NCBI GenBank assembly: GCA_905221385.1
Contig: CAJNCV010000001.1
Location: forward strand, 62,001 to 126,000
Reading direction: 5' to 3'
From: a bacterium
Lineage (GTDB): Bacteria > Bacillota > Bacilli > Lactobacillales > Streptococcaceae
Length of the DNA: 64,000 nucleotides
Numbering within the stretch: the stretch's first letter is position 1; the number at the start of each line of letters is the position of its first letter. The notes below the pieces were generated by a model. The model made no database searches. It was not told where the DNA came from and saw only the letters and a program-made list of their open reading frames with translations. The position numbers were made by a program, and so were the translations under genes. Below, piece by piece: positions 55,755 to 64,000 of this stretch.

Positions 55755-55782
55755 AAAGAGGACTTGATGGTCCTCTTTTTTT
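55755..55782 (+). terminator. Terminator of the licD3-tarQ operon
   Basis: AAAGAGGAC (55755-55763) / GTCCTCTTT (55770-55778) hairpin followed by a T-run. Confidence 0.88.
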
Positions 55783-55930
55783 ATACCTACCGATAAGGTA
55801 GGAAGGAAATCTAATGATATTAGGGTTATCAACCTATCTTTTAACAATGAGGAAATTTATAATAAGTGAAATAGAAATGGGGCGTTGAAACTAGTTTTCT
55901 CAATCAAAAAAGCCTTTTTAACTAACTTTA

Positions 55931-55939
55931 TGATATAAT
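55931..55939 (+). promoter_or_regulatory. Extended -10 promoter of tacF-licD1-licD2
   Basis: TGATATAAT 20 bases before the start, followed by ACGAGGTAA ribosome site. Confidence 0.62.
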
Positions 55940-55958
55940 AAACAACGAGGTAAATTGA

Positions 55959-57458
55959 ATGAAAAGTATAAAATTGAATGCTCTGGCCTATATGGGGATT
56001 CGTGTTTTAAATATTATTTTCCCTATTTTAACAGGTACATATGTTGCTCGTGTGTTGAATCGGACGGATTATGGTTATTTTAACTCTGTCGATACCATCC
56101 TATCCTTCTTCCTTCCCTTTGCAACTTATGGGGTTTATAACTACGGTCTCCGTGCCATTAGTAATGTGAAAGATAACAAAAAAGAGCTAAACAAAGTTTT
56201 CTCTAGTCTTTTTTATTTATGCGTTGCTTGTACAGTTATCACAACACTTGTATATGCTCTCTCTTATCCATTATTCTTTACAGCTAATCCTATTATTCAA
56301 AAAATATATTTAGTAATGGGAGTGCAACTTGTTGCTCAGATTTTTTCAATTGAGTGGGTTAATGAGGCGCTTGAAAATTATAGTTTTTTATTTTATAAAA
56401 CAGCTTTTATACGTGTTCTCATGCTGGTATCAATATTTTTATTTGTAAAAAATGAACACGATATTGTTGTCTATACTCTGGTAATGAGTCTATCAACCTT
56501 AATTAACTATCTCATTAGTTATTTCTGGATTAAACGAGATATAAAATTTGTAAAAGTCTCACTAAGTGAATTCAAACCGCTTATCCTTCCACTGACAGCT
56601 ATGCTTATTTTTGCAAATGCAAATATGTTATTTACTTTTCTTGATCGTCTGTTTCTTGTGAAAACGGGGATTGATGTAAATGTCAGCTACTATACCATTG
56701 CACAGCGAATCGTAACAGTTATTGCCGGTGTTGTTACGGGTGCAATTGGAGTCAGTGTTCCTCGTTTGAGTTATTATCTTGGAAAAGGAAAGAAAGAGGA
56801 GTATGTAAATTTAGTCAATCGAGGAAGCCGTATTTTCAACTTCTTCATCATCCCACTTAGTATTGGTTTAATGATTTTGGGACCTCAAGCTATCTTAGTA
56901 TATGGTAGTGAAAAATACATAGGTGGCGGTATTTTAACTTCTCTCTTTGCTGTTCGAACGATTATTCTCGCTCTAGATACAATTCTGGGATCGCAAATCC
57001 TCTTTACAAATGGATATGAGAGAAGAATTACCGTCTATACTGTTTTTGCTGGTATTTTGAACCTTATTTTAGATAGTTTACTCTATTTTTATGATATCTA
57101 TACACCTGAGTATTATCTGATTACGACGATGCTATCTGAAACATTTCTTTTGATTCTTTACGTCCTCTTTATCAATAAGCGTAGACTCATCAATCTACGA
57201 CATATTTTTAAATACACTTTACGATACACTCTATTCTCGTTGACATTTGTTCTGATTTTCTTCCTAGTCAATTTTATATATCCGATACAAATGGTTATCA
57301 ACTTGCCGCTCTTTATTAATATGTTTATCATCATGGTACTATCTGCACTCAGTTATATTGGCTTACTAGTATGGACAAAAGATAGTATCCTCTATGAATT
57401 TTTAGGACACTTTATTTCGCTTAAAAAACGCATTAAAAATAATAGGAGGAATATATGA
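55959..57458 (+). CDS. tacF: Teichoic acid flippase TacF
   Basis: 499-residue polysaccharide flippase of the MOP/Wzx superfamily, about 14 helices. The sequence MKSIKLNALAYMGIRVLNII and GTYVARVLNRTDYGYFNSVD agree closely with pneumococcal TacF as remembered. TacF exports phosphocholine-bearing teichoic acid precursors, and its specificity decides whether growth depends on choline. First gene of a three-gene unit with licD1 and licD2; four-base overlap with licD1. Confidence 0.92.
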   Translation: MKSIKLNALAYMGIRVLNIIFPILTGTYVARVLNRTDYGYFNSVDTILSFFLPFATYGVYNYGLRAISNVKDNKKELNKVFSSLFYLCVACTVITTLVYALSYPLFFTANPIIQKIYLVMGVQLVAQIFSIEWVNEALENYSFLFYKTAFIRVLMLVSIFLFVKNEHDIVVYTLVMSLSTLINYLISYFWIKRDIKFVKVSLSEFKPLILPLTAMLIFANANMLFTFLDRLFLVKTGIDVNVSYYTIAQRIVTVIAGVVTGAIGVSVPRLSYYLGKGKKEEYVNLVNRGSRIFNFFIIPLSIGLMILGPQAILVYGSEKYIGGGILTSLFAVRTIILALDTILGSQILFTNGYERRITVYTVFAGILNLILDSLLYFYDIYTPEYYLITTMLSETFLLILYVLFINKRRLINLRHIFKYTLRYTLFSLTFVLIFFLVNFIYPIQMVINLPLFINMFIIMVLSALSYIGLLVWTKDSILYEFLGHFISLKKRIKNNRRNI

Positions 57459-58258
57459 GAAAATTAAGCATTGAAGAAGCTAAAAAGATTGAACTTGATA
57501 TTTTAGACTTTATAGACTCCTTTTGCAAGGAGAACGGCATCAACTATTGTATTAACTATGGAACCTTGATTGGTGCCATTCGACACAAAGGATTTATTCC
57601 TTGGGATGATGATATAGATCTTTCTATGACTCGTGAAAACTATGAGAGGTTTATTCAGTTATTTAGTGAGAAACAATCTAGATATCAAATTCTCTCGTTA
57701 GAAACGGATAACCAATATTTTAATAACTTTATCAAAATTGTAGATCCCACAACAAAAATAATTGATACGAGAAATACAAAAACTTATGATTCAGGTATAT
57801 TCATTGATATTTTTCCGATGGATACATTTAATGATAGTAAGGTCGTTGATATCTGCTATAAGTTAGAAAGTTTTAAACTATTATCCTTCAGTAAGCACAA
57901 AAATATTGTTTATGGAGATAGCAAGTTAAAAGATTTGATTCGTACTTTATTCTGGTTTCTTCTTCGCCCTGTTTCTCCACGCTTCTTCGCTAATCAAATC
58001 GAAAAGCAAATTCAAAAATATAGGGTTGAGGATGGGAAATACATAGCTTTTATTCCATCTAAACTCAAGGAAAAGGAAATTTTTCCAAGAGATATGTTTG
58101 ATGAACTTATTGAAATACCTTTTGAACACCTTGTTCTTCCAGCGCCTAAACGTTTTGATGTTGTTTTAAAACAGTTTTATGATAATTATATGACTGTGCC
58201 ACCTAAAGAAAAACAGATTTATAGCCACGAATTTGAAGCCTATAAATTGGAGGATTAA
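57455..58258 (+). CDS. licD1: Phosphocholine transferase LicD1
   Basis: 267-residue LicD protein transferring phosphocholine from CDP-choline to GalNAc of the teichoic acid precursor in the cytoplasm. Active-site motif GAIRHKGFIPWDDDIDLSM with metal-binding DDDID; INYGTLIG precedes it. Similarity to pneumococcal LicD1 runs the full length (ending HEFEAYKLED). ATGA-type overlap with tacF; licD2 starts right after its stop. Confidence 0.92.
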   Translation: MRKLSIEEAKKIELDILDFIDSFCKENGINYCINYGTLIGAIRHKGFIPWDDDIDLSMTRENYERFIQLFSEKQSRYQILSLETDNQYFNNFIKIVDPTTKIIDTRNTKTYDSGIFIDIFPMDTFNDSKVVDICYKLESFKLLSFSKHKNIVYGDSKLKDLIRTLFWFLLRPVSPRFFANQIEKQIQKYRVEDGKYIAFIPSKLKEKEIFPRDMFDELIEIPFEHLVLPAPKRFDVVLKQFYDNYMTVPPKEKQIYSHEFEAYKLED

Positions 58259-59074
58259 ATGCAGTATTTAGAAAAAAATGAAATTAAAGAGATACAACTA
58301 GGCATTTTGGACTATGTTGATGAGATTTGTAAAAAAAATAATATCTCCTATTTCCTTAGCTATGGAACGATGCTGGGAGCTGTTCGCCATAAAGGCATGA
58401 TTCCCTGGGATGATGACATTGATATTTCTCTGTATAGAAAAGACTATGAACGTTTGTTGAAAGCTATTGAAGAGGATCAGCATCCTATTTATAGAGTACT
58501 TTCCTATGATACTTCTTCTTGGTATTTCCATAATTTTGCAGCTATTTTAGATACATCAACTGTCATCGAAGATAATGTAAAGTATAAGCGTCATGATACT
58601 AGTCTGTTTATTGATGTCTTTCCTGTAGATCAATTCTCAGATTTGAGTATTGTGGATAAAAGTTATAGATACGTTGCGTTACGTCAGCTTGCCTATATAA
58701 AGAAGGATCGTGCTGTCCATGGGGATAGTAAATTAAAGGATTTTCTTCGCTTGTGTATTTGGTATCCTCTTAGACTTATTAATCCAAAATATTTCTATAA
58801 GAAAATAGATAAATTAGTTAAAAATAGTGTAACAGATCATCCGCTCTACGAGGGGCCAGTAGGGGTTGATAAAGAAGGAATGAAGTGCATTTTTTCGAAA
58901 GATACTCGCAAAGAGTTGATTTTAACAGAATTTGAAGGAAGAATGCTACCTATTCCCAAAAACTATGATCTTATTTTGACACAGATGTATGGGGATTATA
59001 TGACTCCACCGTCAAAAGAAATGCAGGAGTGGTATAGCCATAGTATAAAAGCCTATCGTAAGGTAGAGAAGTAG
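58259..59074 (+). CDS. licD2: Phosphocholine transferase LicD2
   Basis: 271-residue LicD protein; motif GAVRHKGMIPWDDDIDISLY. In pneumococcus LicD2 adds the second phosphocholine of each repeat. About half its residues match LicD1 by eye, so the pair arose by duplication. Starts one base after licD1; ribosome site GGAGG lies in the end of licD1. Confidence 0.92.
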   Translation: MQYLEKNEIKEIQLGILDYVDEICKKNNISYFLSYGTMLGAVRHKGMIPWDDDIDISLYRKDYERLLKAIEEDQHPIYRVLSYDTSSWYFHNFAAILDTSTVIEDNVKYKRHDTSLFIDVFPVDQFSDLSIVDKSYRYVALRQLAYIKKDRAVHGDSKLKDFLRLCIWYPLRLINPKYFYKKIDKLVKNSVTDHPLYEGPVGVDKEGMKCIFSKDTRKELILTEFEGRMLPIPKNYDLILTQMYGDYMTPPSKEMQEWYSHSIKAYRKVEK

Positions 59075-59168
59075 CTCATTTTCATAAAAGGACAAATCTT
59101 TTGAGTGCCTATTGGGAAAATCAAGATAGTATTATTCATACACAAAGTAAAACATGAAAAGGAGTTCC

Positions 59169-59211
59169 ATTTTACAAATATCTATAAATTATTGTCATAT
59201 ATTTGTAAAAT
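59169..59211. promoter_or_regulatory. Perfect 13-base inverted repeat upstream of pce
   Basis: ATTTTACAAATAT (59169-59181) and ATATTTGTAAAAT (59199-59211), 17 bases apart. Could be a regulator operator at the pce promoter or a hairpin in the transcript. A shorter piece, ATATTTGTAAAATA, also occurs in the three DUF1310 leaders. Confidence 0.5.
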
Positions 59212-59261
59212 AGGTTAAAAATTAAGATTCATAGAAATGATAAAGGAAAGTGTGATATATA

Positions 59262-61772
59262 ATGAAGAATACAAAGATAAGGACGTTAATATTATTTAGT
59301 TTTTTCATATGTACTTTAATTATGGTTGCCAAATTATCATCAGTCAATGCGGATACCATTTCCGCAGGAGATGGCAATCGGATTCACTTCATTAATTTGA
59401 AATCAAGGTCAGGAAGTGATGCTATTCTCTTAGAAAGCAGAGGGCACTTTGCTTTAATTGATATGGGTGAGGATTATGATTTCCCAGATGGAAGCAATCC
59501 ACGTTATCCAGATAGGTGGGGAATTACCAGGGATAACGGTCAAGTTTTAGAGGATAGATTGTTTCGTCATCTGAAACAAGTTGGTGTTAAAAAATTAGAT
59601 TTCATTTTGGGTACTCATGTCCATAGTGATCATATTGGTTCTGCAGATGAAGTACTAAAACGTTATCCTGTTGATAAATTCTATTTAAAAAGATACTCAG
59701 ATGAACGCATTACAACACAGTGGAGATTGTGGGACAATCTCTATAACTATGATAATGCAGTTAAAACAGCTCTTGAACGCGGTGTCAATCTTATACAAGA
59801 TATCTCTGACAACGATAGTCACTTTACCATGGGTGATATGGATATTCAGCTTTATAACTACAAAAATGAGTATGACAGCGAAGGAAAGCTTAAAAAGGTT
59901 TTCGATGATAATTCAAACTCAATAGTTGCTGTTATTACTGTAGCTGGAAAGAGAATCTATCTTGGTGGAGATTTGGATAATGCTGAAGGAGCAGAAGATA
60001 AGTTGGGTCCTGTTATCGGTAAGGTTGATATGATGAAATGGAACCATCATTATGATGCGACAATTTCAAATACAGTTAACTTTATTAATAATTTATCACC
60101 AAGTATTGTTGTTCAGACAAGTGGATCAGATATTAATCGTGAATCTACTAGAGCTTTACTTCGAGAAAAGAATATAAAAATAGTAAAAGCTTTTAGTCAT
60201 ACCAAAGATGCGACTGTTTTTGATATAGATGAAGAAGGGTTTACTAACGTTTCGGAAGTTTTTCCCGATATACCGACAGTTAGAGAAAAATGGTATAAAG
60301 AAGACGGTTACTGGAAATATCGCTTGTCCGATGATGAAATGACGATTGGTTGGCGAAAAATAGATGGTGTTTATTATTTCTTTAATGGACAAGGACAAAT
60401 GCAAGCTGGCAAATGGTTGCATTTGAAAGATTCTAGAGAAAAAATTGATGGAAACTGGTATTACCTAAATAACAACGGTGACATGCGAGAAACTGGTTGG
60501 TTTAACCAAGATGGTAACTGGTACTATATTACATCAACGGGAGCAAGAAGCTACAATGAACTCTTAGAAATTGCGGGGCAGAAATACCTATTTGATAAAG
60601 ACGGGAAGATGCTAACAGGACATCAAGTCTTTAATGGCAAGAGTATGTTCTTTAGCGAAAGTGGAGCACTCCAAACAGCAGGTCATCCTTCAACTTGGCA
60701 AAAGATTGATTCAGATTGGTATTTCTATGATGAGGATGGGTTACGAACTATCGGTAAAAAAAATATCAATGGAAGCACATACTACTTTAATCAAGAAGGT
60801 GTCATGCAAACTGGCTGGGCCTTTATTGATGGTCACTGGAACTATTTTGCAAGTTCTGGAGCTATAAAAACTGGTTGGGTCAAGGATCAGGATACTTGGT
60901 ATTATCTGGACAAAGATGGTATCATGCTCACTGGAAAACAAGATATAAATGGCGTTCGTTACTATTTGAACTCTAGTGGTGCCATGCAAACTGGCTGGAA
61001 ATGGCTAGAGAACAAATGGTATTACTATGCGAACTCAGGAGCTATGAAAACAGGCTGGATTAAGGATAATGAGAAGTGGTATTACCTAAATCAAGATGGT
61101 ATTATGCAGACTGGAAAACAAGAAATCAACGGTATTCGTTACTATTTGAATACCAGCGGTGCAATGCAAACTGGCTGGCAGTGGCTTGATAAACACTGGT
61201 ATTACTACGCTGAGTCAGGAGCTATGAAAACTGGTTGGTTGAAGGATCAAGGAACATGGTATTACCTTGAAGCTCAGGAAGGTATCATGCTGGTTGGTTT
61301 CCAACAAGTGGATGGTAAGCAATATTACTTTAGCGGATCTGGTGCCATGCAAACAGGTTGGAAATGGTTTGATAATCATTATCGTTACTTTGAATCAAAT
61401 GGAGCCATGAAAACTGGTTGGATAAAAGACAAAGGTATCTGGTATTATCTAAATCCCGAAGATGGAATCATGTTGGTTGGCCTTCATAAAGTAAATGGTG
61501 ATCATTATTACTTTGATGAATCCGGAGCTATGCAAACGGGTTGGAAACAGCTTGATGGTAATTGGTACTATTTCCAAGCTGATGGTTCTTTGTTGAAGAA
61601 CGCAACAACACCTGATGGTTACAAGGTAAACGAAGAAGGCATTTGGAAAATAAGTCAAACAACGATAGCTGGGGAGCAAGATAAGAAAGAGCAGATAGCT
61701 GAAACTTCTACTTCATCCGAGAAACCATCTAAGGTTGAGGCTAATTCATCTCACCATATAATTGGAGAATAA
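59262..61772 (+). CDS. pce: Choline-binding phosphocholine esterase Pce (CbpE), enlarged
   Basis: 836-residue surface enzyme that removes phosphocholine from teichoic acids. Signal peptide 1-30 (cleavage after VNA); metallo-beta-lactamase-fold domain (about 35-335) with the two-zinc motif H119-x-H121-x-D123-H124 (THVHSDHIG), GGDLDNAE and WNHHYDAT. Then about 20 choline-binding repeats (about 345-785, pattern GWxxxxGxWYYFxxxGxMxTG), many in a three-repeat higher unit that recurs about four times. Pneumococcal Pce is, from memory, about 627 residues, so this form has roughly twice the repeats. A Ser/Glu/Lys-rich tail (about 785-836) after the last repeat is unusual. It lies right behind licD2. 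Confidence 0.92.
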   Translation: MKNTKIRTLILFSFFICTLIMVAKLSSVNADTISAGDGNRIHFINLKSRSGSDAILLESRGHFALIDMGEDYDFPDGSNPRYPDRWGITRDNGQVLEDRLFRHLKQVGVKKLDFILGTHVHSDHIGSADEVLKRYPVDKFYLKRYSDERITTQWRLWDNLYNYDNAVKTALERGVNLIQDISDNDSHFTMGDMDIQLYNYKNEYDSEGKLKKVFDDNSNSIVAVITVAGKRIYLGGDLDNAEGAEDKLGPVIGKVDMMKWNHHYDATISNTVNFINNLSPSIVVQTSGSDINRESTRALLREKNIKIVKAFSHTKDATVFDIDEEGFTNVSEVFPDIPTVREKWYKEDGYWKYRLSDDEMTIGWRKIDGVYYFFNGQGQMQAGKWLHLKDSREKIDGNWYYLNNNGDMRETGWFNQDGNWYYITSTGARSYNELLEIAGQKYLFDKDGKMLTGHQVFNGKSMFFSESGALQTAGHPSTWQKIDSDWYFYDEDGLRTIGKKNINGSTYYFNQEGVMQTGWAFIDGHWNYFASSGAIKTGWVKDQDTWYYLDKDGIMLTGKQDINGVRYYLNSSGAMQTGWKWLENKWYYYANSGAMKTGWIKDNEKWYYLNQDGIMQTGKQEINGIRYYLNTSGAMQTGWQWLDKHWYYYAESGAMKTGWLKDQGTWYYLEAQEGIMLVGFQQVDGKQYYFSGSGAMQTGWKWFDNHYRYFESNGAMKTGWIKDKGIWYYLNPEDGIMLVGLHKVNGDHYYFDESGAMQTGWKQLDGNWYYFQADGSLLKNATTPDGYKVNEEGIWKISQTTIAGEQDKKEQIAETSTSSEKPSKVEANSSHHIIGE

Positions 61773-61783
61773 ATGCGATGTGT

Positions 61784-61832
61784 AAACACCTTAGAGCAGG
61801 TAGGATTAAACCTGATTTTAAGGTGTTTTTTA
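61784..61832 (+). terminator. Terminator of pce
   Basis: AACACCTT / AAGGTGTT outer arms and CAGGT/ACCTG inner arms, followed by TTTT. Confidence 0.78.
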
Positions 61833-61897
61833 AATTTTATATTGACGCTGATATTATAAAGGTAACTCCAAATATACAATATTCTCGCTTCATTCTT

Positions 61898-61926
61898 TTG
61901 ATAAAATCGTAAAAATCTAGTATAAT
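61898..61926 (+). promoter_or_regulatory. Promoter of mecA
   Basis: TTGATA (61898-61903), 17-base spacer, TATAAT (61921-61926). Confidence 0.75.
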
Positions 61927-61956
61927 AGATAGACTGAAAGTATGAGGTTACTAGAT

Positions 61957-62697
61957 ATGAAGATGAAACAAATTAGTGATACAACACTGAAAATCACGAT
62001 GACTTTAGATGATTTGATGGATCGGGGAATGGAGATTGCAGACTTTCTCGTTCCTCAGGAAAAAACCGAAGAGTTTTTCTATGCTATTTTAGATGAGTTA
62101 GAGATGCCTGACAATTTCTTGGATAGTGGCATGCTGAGTTTTCGCGTGACGCCAAAACCTGATAAGGTCGACGTCTTTGTGACCAAGTCCAAGATTGATC
62201 AAAATTTGGATTTTGAAGATTTGGCGGATCTACCAGACATGGAAGAATTAGCCCAAATGTCTCCGGATGAATTTCTCAAAACCTTGGAAAAGAGCATTGC
62301 AGATAAGACCAAGGACGATATTGAAGCTATCCAATCTCTAGAGCAGGTCGAAGCAAAGGAAGAAGAGCAAGAGCAAACTGAAAAGGAGACTGAGAGCAGG
62401 AAAGAACCTTATATCTACTATATCTTGCGTTTTACAAGTCTTGCTGACTTAGTTGCTTTTGCAAAGACAGTTAACTACCAGATGGAAACATCTGAACTCT
62501 ATAAGATGAATGGACACTACTATTTGACAATCTTAGTCGATGTAGAAAATCATCCTAGTCCATATCCAGCCTGGCTCTTGGCTCGTATGCGTGAGTTTGC
62601 AGACGACAGTGACATCAGTCGTTCAGTCTTGCAAGAGTATGGGCAAATCTTGATCAATCACGATGCAGTTCTCGGTCTGCAAAAGATTCGTTCATAA
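61957..62697 (+). CDS. mecA: Adaptor protein MecA
   Basis: 246-residue-class adaptor that delivers ComX, ComW and other proteins to ClpC-ClpP for degradation, limiting competence. N-terminal target-binding domain (about 1-100), acidic Glu/Gln-rich linker (about 105-152) and C-terminal ClpC-binding domain (about 155-245). The start is ATG 61957 (MKMKQISDTTLKITM), with ATGAGG spaced 9 bases ahead; an ATG at 61942 belongs to that ribosome site. Terminator follows. Confidence 0.93.
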   Translation: MKMKQISDTTLKITMTLDDLMDRGMEIADFLVPQEKTEEFFYAILDELEMPDNFLDSGMLSFRVTPKPDKVDVFVTKSKIDQNLDFEDLADLPDMEELAQMSPDEFLKTLEKSIADKTKDDIEAIQSLEQVEAKEEEQEQTEKETESRKEPYIYYILRFTSLADLVAFAKTVNYQMETSELYKMNGHYYLTILVDVENHPSPYPAWLLARMREFADDSDISRSVLQEYGQILINHDAVLGLQKIRS

Positions 62698-62726
62698 TTT
62701 TTAAAATCAATTTTCATTTATCAAGA

Positions 62727-62753
62727 AAGACGAATCATGGGATTCGTTTTTTC
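62727..62753 (+). terminator. Terminator of mecA
   Basis: ACGAATC (62730-62736) / GATTCGT (62741-62747) with ATGG loop and following T-run. Confidence 0.82.
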
Positions 62754-62804
62754 TTTACCAGACTGAAATAGTGATTTACTATAATAGGAATTTTCATAAA
62801 ATTC

Positions 62805-62813
62805 TGTTATAAT
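62805..62813 (+). promoter_or_regulatory. Extended -10 promoter of hom
   Basis: TGTTATAAT 31 bases before the start; a second TATAAT lies at 62780-62785 and may be an alternative. Confidence 0.6.
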
Positions 62814-62844
62814 GGCTATATCATAAAATTTCTAGGAGACAAAC

Positions 62845-64000
62845 ATGACAGTTAAAATTGCTTTACTTGGATTTGGTACCGTTGCAAGTGGTGTGCCATT
62901 CCTCCTAAAGGAAAATGGAGAAAAAATTGTTCAGTCAGCTCATTCAGAGATTGAAGTAGCCAAGGTATTGGTTAAGGATGAAGATGAAAAGAACCGCTTG
63001 CTTGCAGCAGGGAATGACTTTAACTTTGTGACCAATGTAGATGATATTTTAGCAGATCAAGACATTACTATTGTAGTGGAATTGATGGGGCGTATAGAAC
63101 CAGCTAAGACCTTTATCACTCGTGCCTTAGAAGCTGGGAAACACGTTGTTACTGCCAACAAGGACCTTTTGGCTGTCCATGGTGCAGAATTGTTAGAAAT
63201 TGCTAAAGAGCATAATGTAGCACTTTACTACGAAGCAGCAGTAGCTGGTGGTATTCCAATCCTTCGTACTTTGGCAAATTCATTGGCTTCTGATAAAATC
63301 ACGCGCGTTCTTGGTGTCGTAAACGGAACTTCTAACTTTATGATGACCAAGATGGTGGAAGAAGGCTGGTCTTATGATGATGCTCTTGCTGAAGCACAAA
63401 AACTAGGATTTGCAGAAAGTGATCCTACAAATGATGTGGATGGGATTGACGCAGCCTACAAGATGGTGATTTTGAGCCAATTTGCTTTTGGTATGAAGGT
63501 TGCCTTTGACGATGTAGCCCACAAGGGAATCCGTAACATCACACCAGAAGACGTGGCTGTAGCTCAAGACCTGGGCTATGTAGTGAAATTGGTTGGTTCT
63601 ATCGAGGAAACTCCTTCAGGTATTGCTGTGGAAGTAACTCCAACCTTCCTTCCTAAAGCACATCCACTTGCCAGTGTGAATGGGGCAATGAACGCAGTCT
63701 TTGTAGAATCTATCGGTATCGGTGAGTCTATGTATTACGGACCAGGTGCGGGTCAAAAACCAACTGCAACAAGTGTTGTAGCGGATATTGTCCGTATCGT
63801 TCGTCGCTTGAATGATGGTACCATCGGTAAAGCCTTCAACGAATACAGCCGTGACTTGCTCTTGGCCAAGCCTGAGGATGTCAAAGCAAATTACTACTTC
63901 TCAATCTTGGCTCCTGACTCAAAAGGTCAGGTCTTGAAATTGGCTGAAATCTTCAATGCTCAAGATATTTCCTTCAAGCAAATCCTTCAAGACGGAAAAG
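62845..64000 (+). CDS. hom: Homoserine dehydrogenase, 3' end beyond the window
   Basis: 385 codons seen, open to the window edge; full family length is about 430 residues, so little is missing. N-terminal NAD(P) motif GFGTVASG, catalytic-domain blocks [22 protein letters not shown] and [10 protein letters not shown]. It reduces aspartate semialdehyde to homoserine, the branch to threonine and to methionine (metA, at the other end of the window). Ribosome site TAGGAGA. The C-terminal ACT-like part lies partly outside. Confidence 0.95.
   Translation, partial: MTVKIALLGFGTVASGVPFLLKENGEKIVQSAHSEIEVAKVLVKDEDEKNRLLAAGNDFNFVTNVDDILADQDITIVVELMGRIEPAKTFITRALEAGKHVVTANKDLLAVHGAELLEIAKEHNVALYYEAAVAGGIPILRTLANSLASDKITRVLGVVNGTSNFMMTKMVEEGWSYDDALAEAQKLGFAESDPTNDVDGIDAAYKMVILSQFAFGMKVAFDDVAHKGIRNITPEDVAVAQDLGYVVKLVGSIEETPSGIAVEVTPTFLPKAHPLASVNGAMNAVFVESIGIGESMYYGPGAGQKPTATSVVADIVRIVRRLNDGTIGKAFNEYSRDLLLAKPEDVKANYYFSILAPDSKGQVLKLAEIFNAQDISFKQILQDGK

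Noticed and set aside
60350..61620. CRISPR-like or satellite array
   Set aside because: The repeats are in frame and encode choline-binding modules of Pce; no CRISPR array was seen anywhere in the window.

Overview
This is a Gram-positive, low-GC chromosome segment from a mitis-group Streptococcus close to S. pneumoniae (S. mitis, S. oralis or a near relative). Supporting evidence: a BOX repeat (24940-25043), a vex-vncRS-fba neighbourhood, a complete phosphocholine-teichoic-acid gene set, a choline-binding phosphocholine esterase, an LCP protein of the Psr type, and AGGAGG-type ribosome sites with many extended -10 (TGnTATAAT) promoters. I cannot fix the species from one window.

Layout. 1-8.7 kb: partial lipoprotein, M42 aminopeptidase, HIT protein, LdcB carboxypeptidase, rplK-rplA with two L1-stalk-like RNA structures, apt, metA with Met-boxes, dnaD, tpiA, dpr, a zinc-ribbon protein. 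8.7-21.1 kb: two membrane proteins, truA-B6 kinase-B6 ECF transporter, pepQ, gatD/murT (lipid II amidation), a flavoprotein disulfide reductase, DEAD-box helicase, codY-pncA, tRNA-Leu. 21.5-28.1 kb: Vex-type ABC exporter with VncRS two-component system, then fba. 28.2-33.9 kb: an AT-rich accessory stretch with an orphan membrane protein, a RelBE toxin-antitoxin pair, a divergent PEBP/LysR pair, a histidine phosphatase and a decayed IS30 transposase. 34-46 kb: amyA with a cre-like site, an rRNA methyltransferase, and an almost complete shikimate/aromatic operon (aroD-aroE-aroB-aroC-tyrA-ylbF-like, then aroA-aroK-pheA-psr).

46.4-50.1 kb is the most unusual part: three tandem modules, each with its own near-identical promoter/leader and a small membrane-anchored DUF1310-like protein. 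The first two modules carry only the 5' stub of a lipase-like gene. The third carries the full 413-residue lipase-like protein followed by two small helical genes. I interpret this as a type VII-secreted lipase toxin with the enzyme domain at the N-terminus, two Lap-like targeting partners, DUF1310 candidate immunity proteins, and two orphan modules left by recombination.

50.3-61.8 kb holds the teichoic acid/phosphocholine system: a LicD3-type protein, two glycosyltransferases, polymerase TarP-like, TarQ-like, flippase TacF, LicD1, LicD2 and an enlarged choline-binding phosphocholine esterase (Pce). Synthesis, export, decoration and removal of phosphocholine are thus side by side; from memory these genes lie in separate loci in S. 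pneumoniae. The window ends with mecA and a partial homoserine dehydrogenase.

Regulatory signals visible directly include Met-boxes at metA, a CodY box at codY, a cre-like palindrome at amyA, L1-type autoregulatory folds at rplK and rplA, and three genes (truA, murT, the rRNA methyltransferase) whose promoters place the transcript start at the start codon, suggesting leaderless mRNAs.
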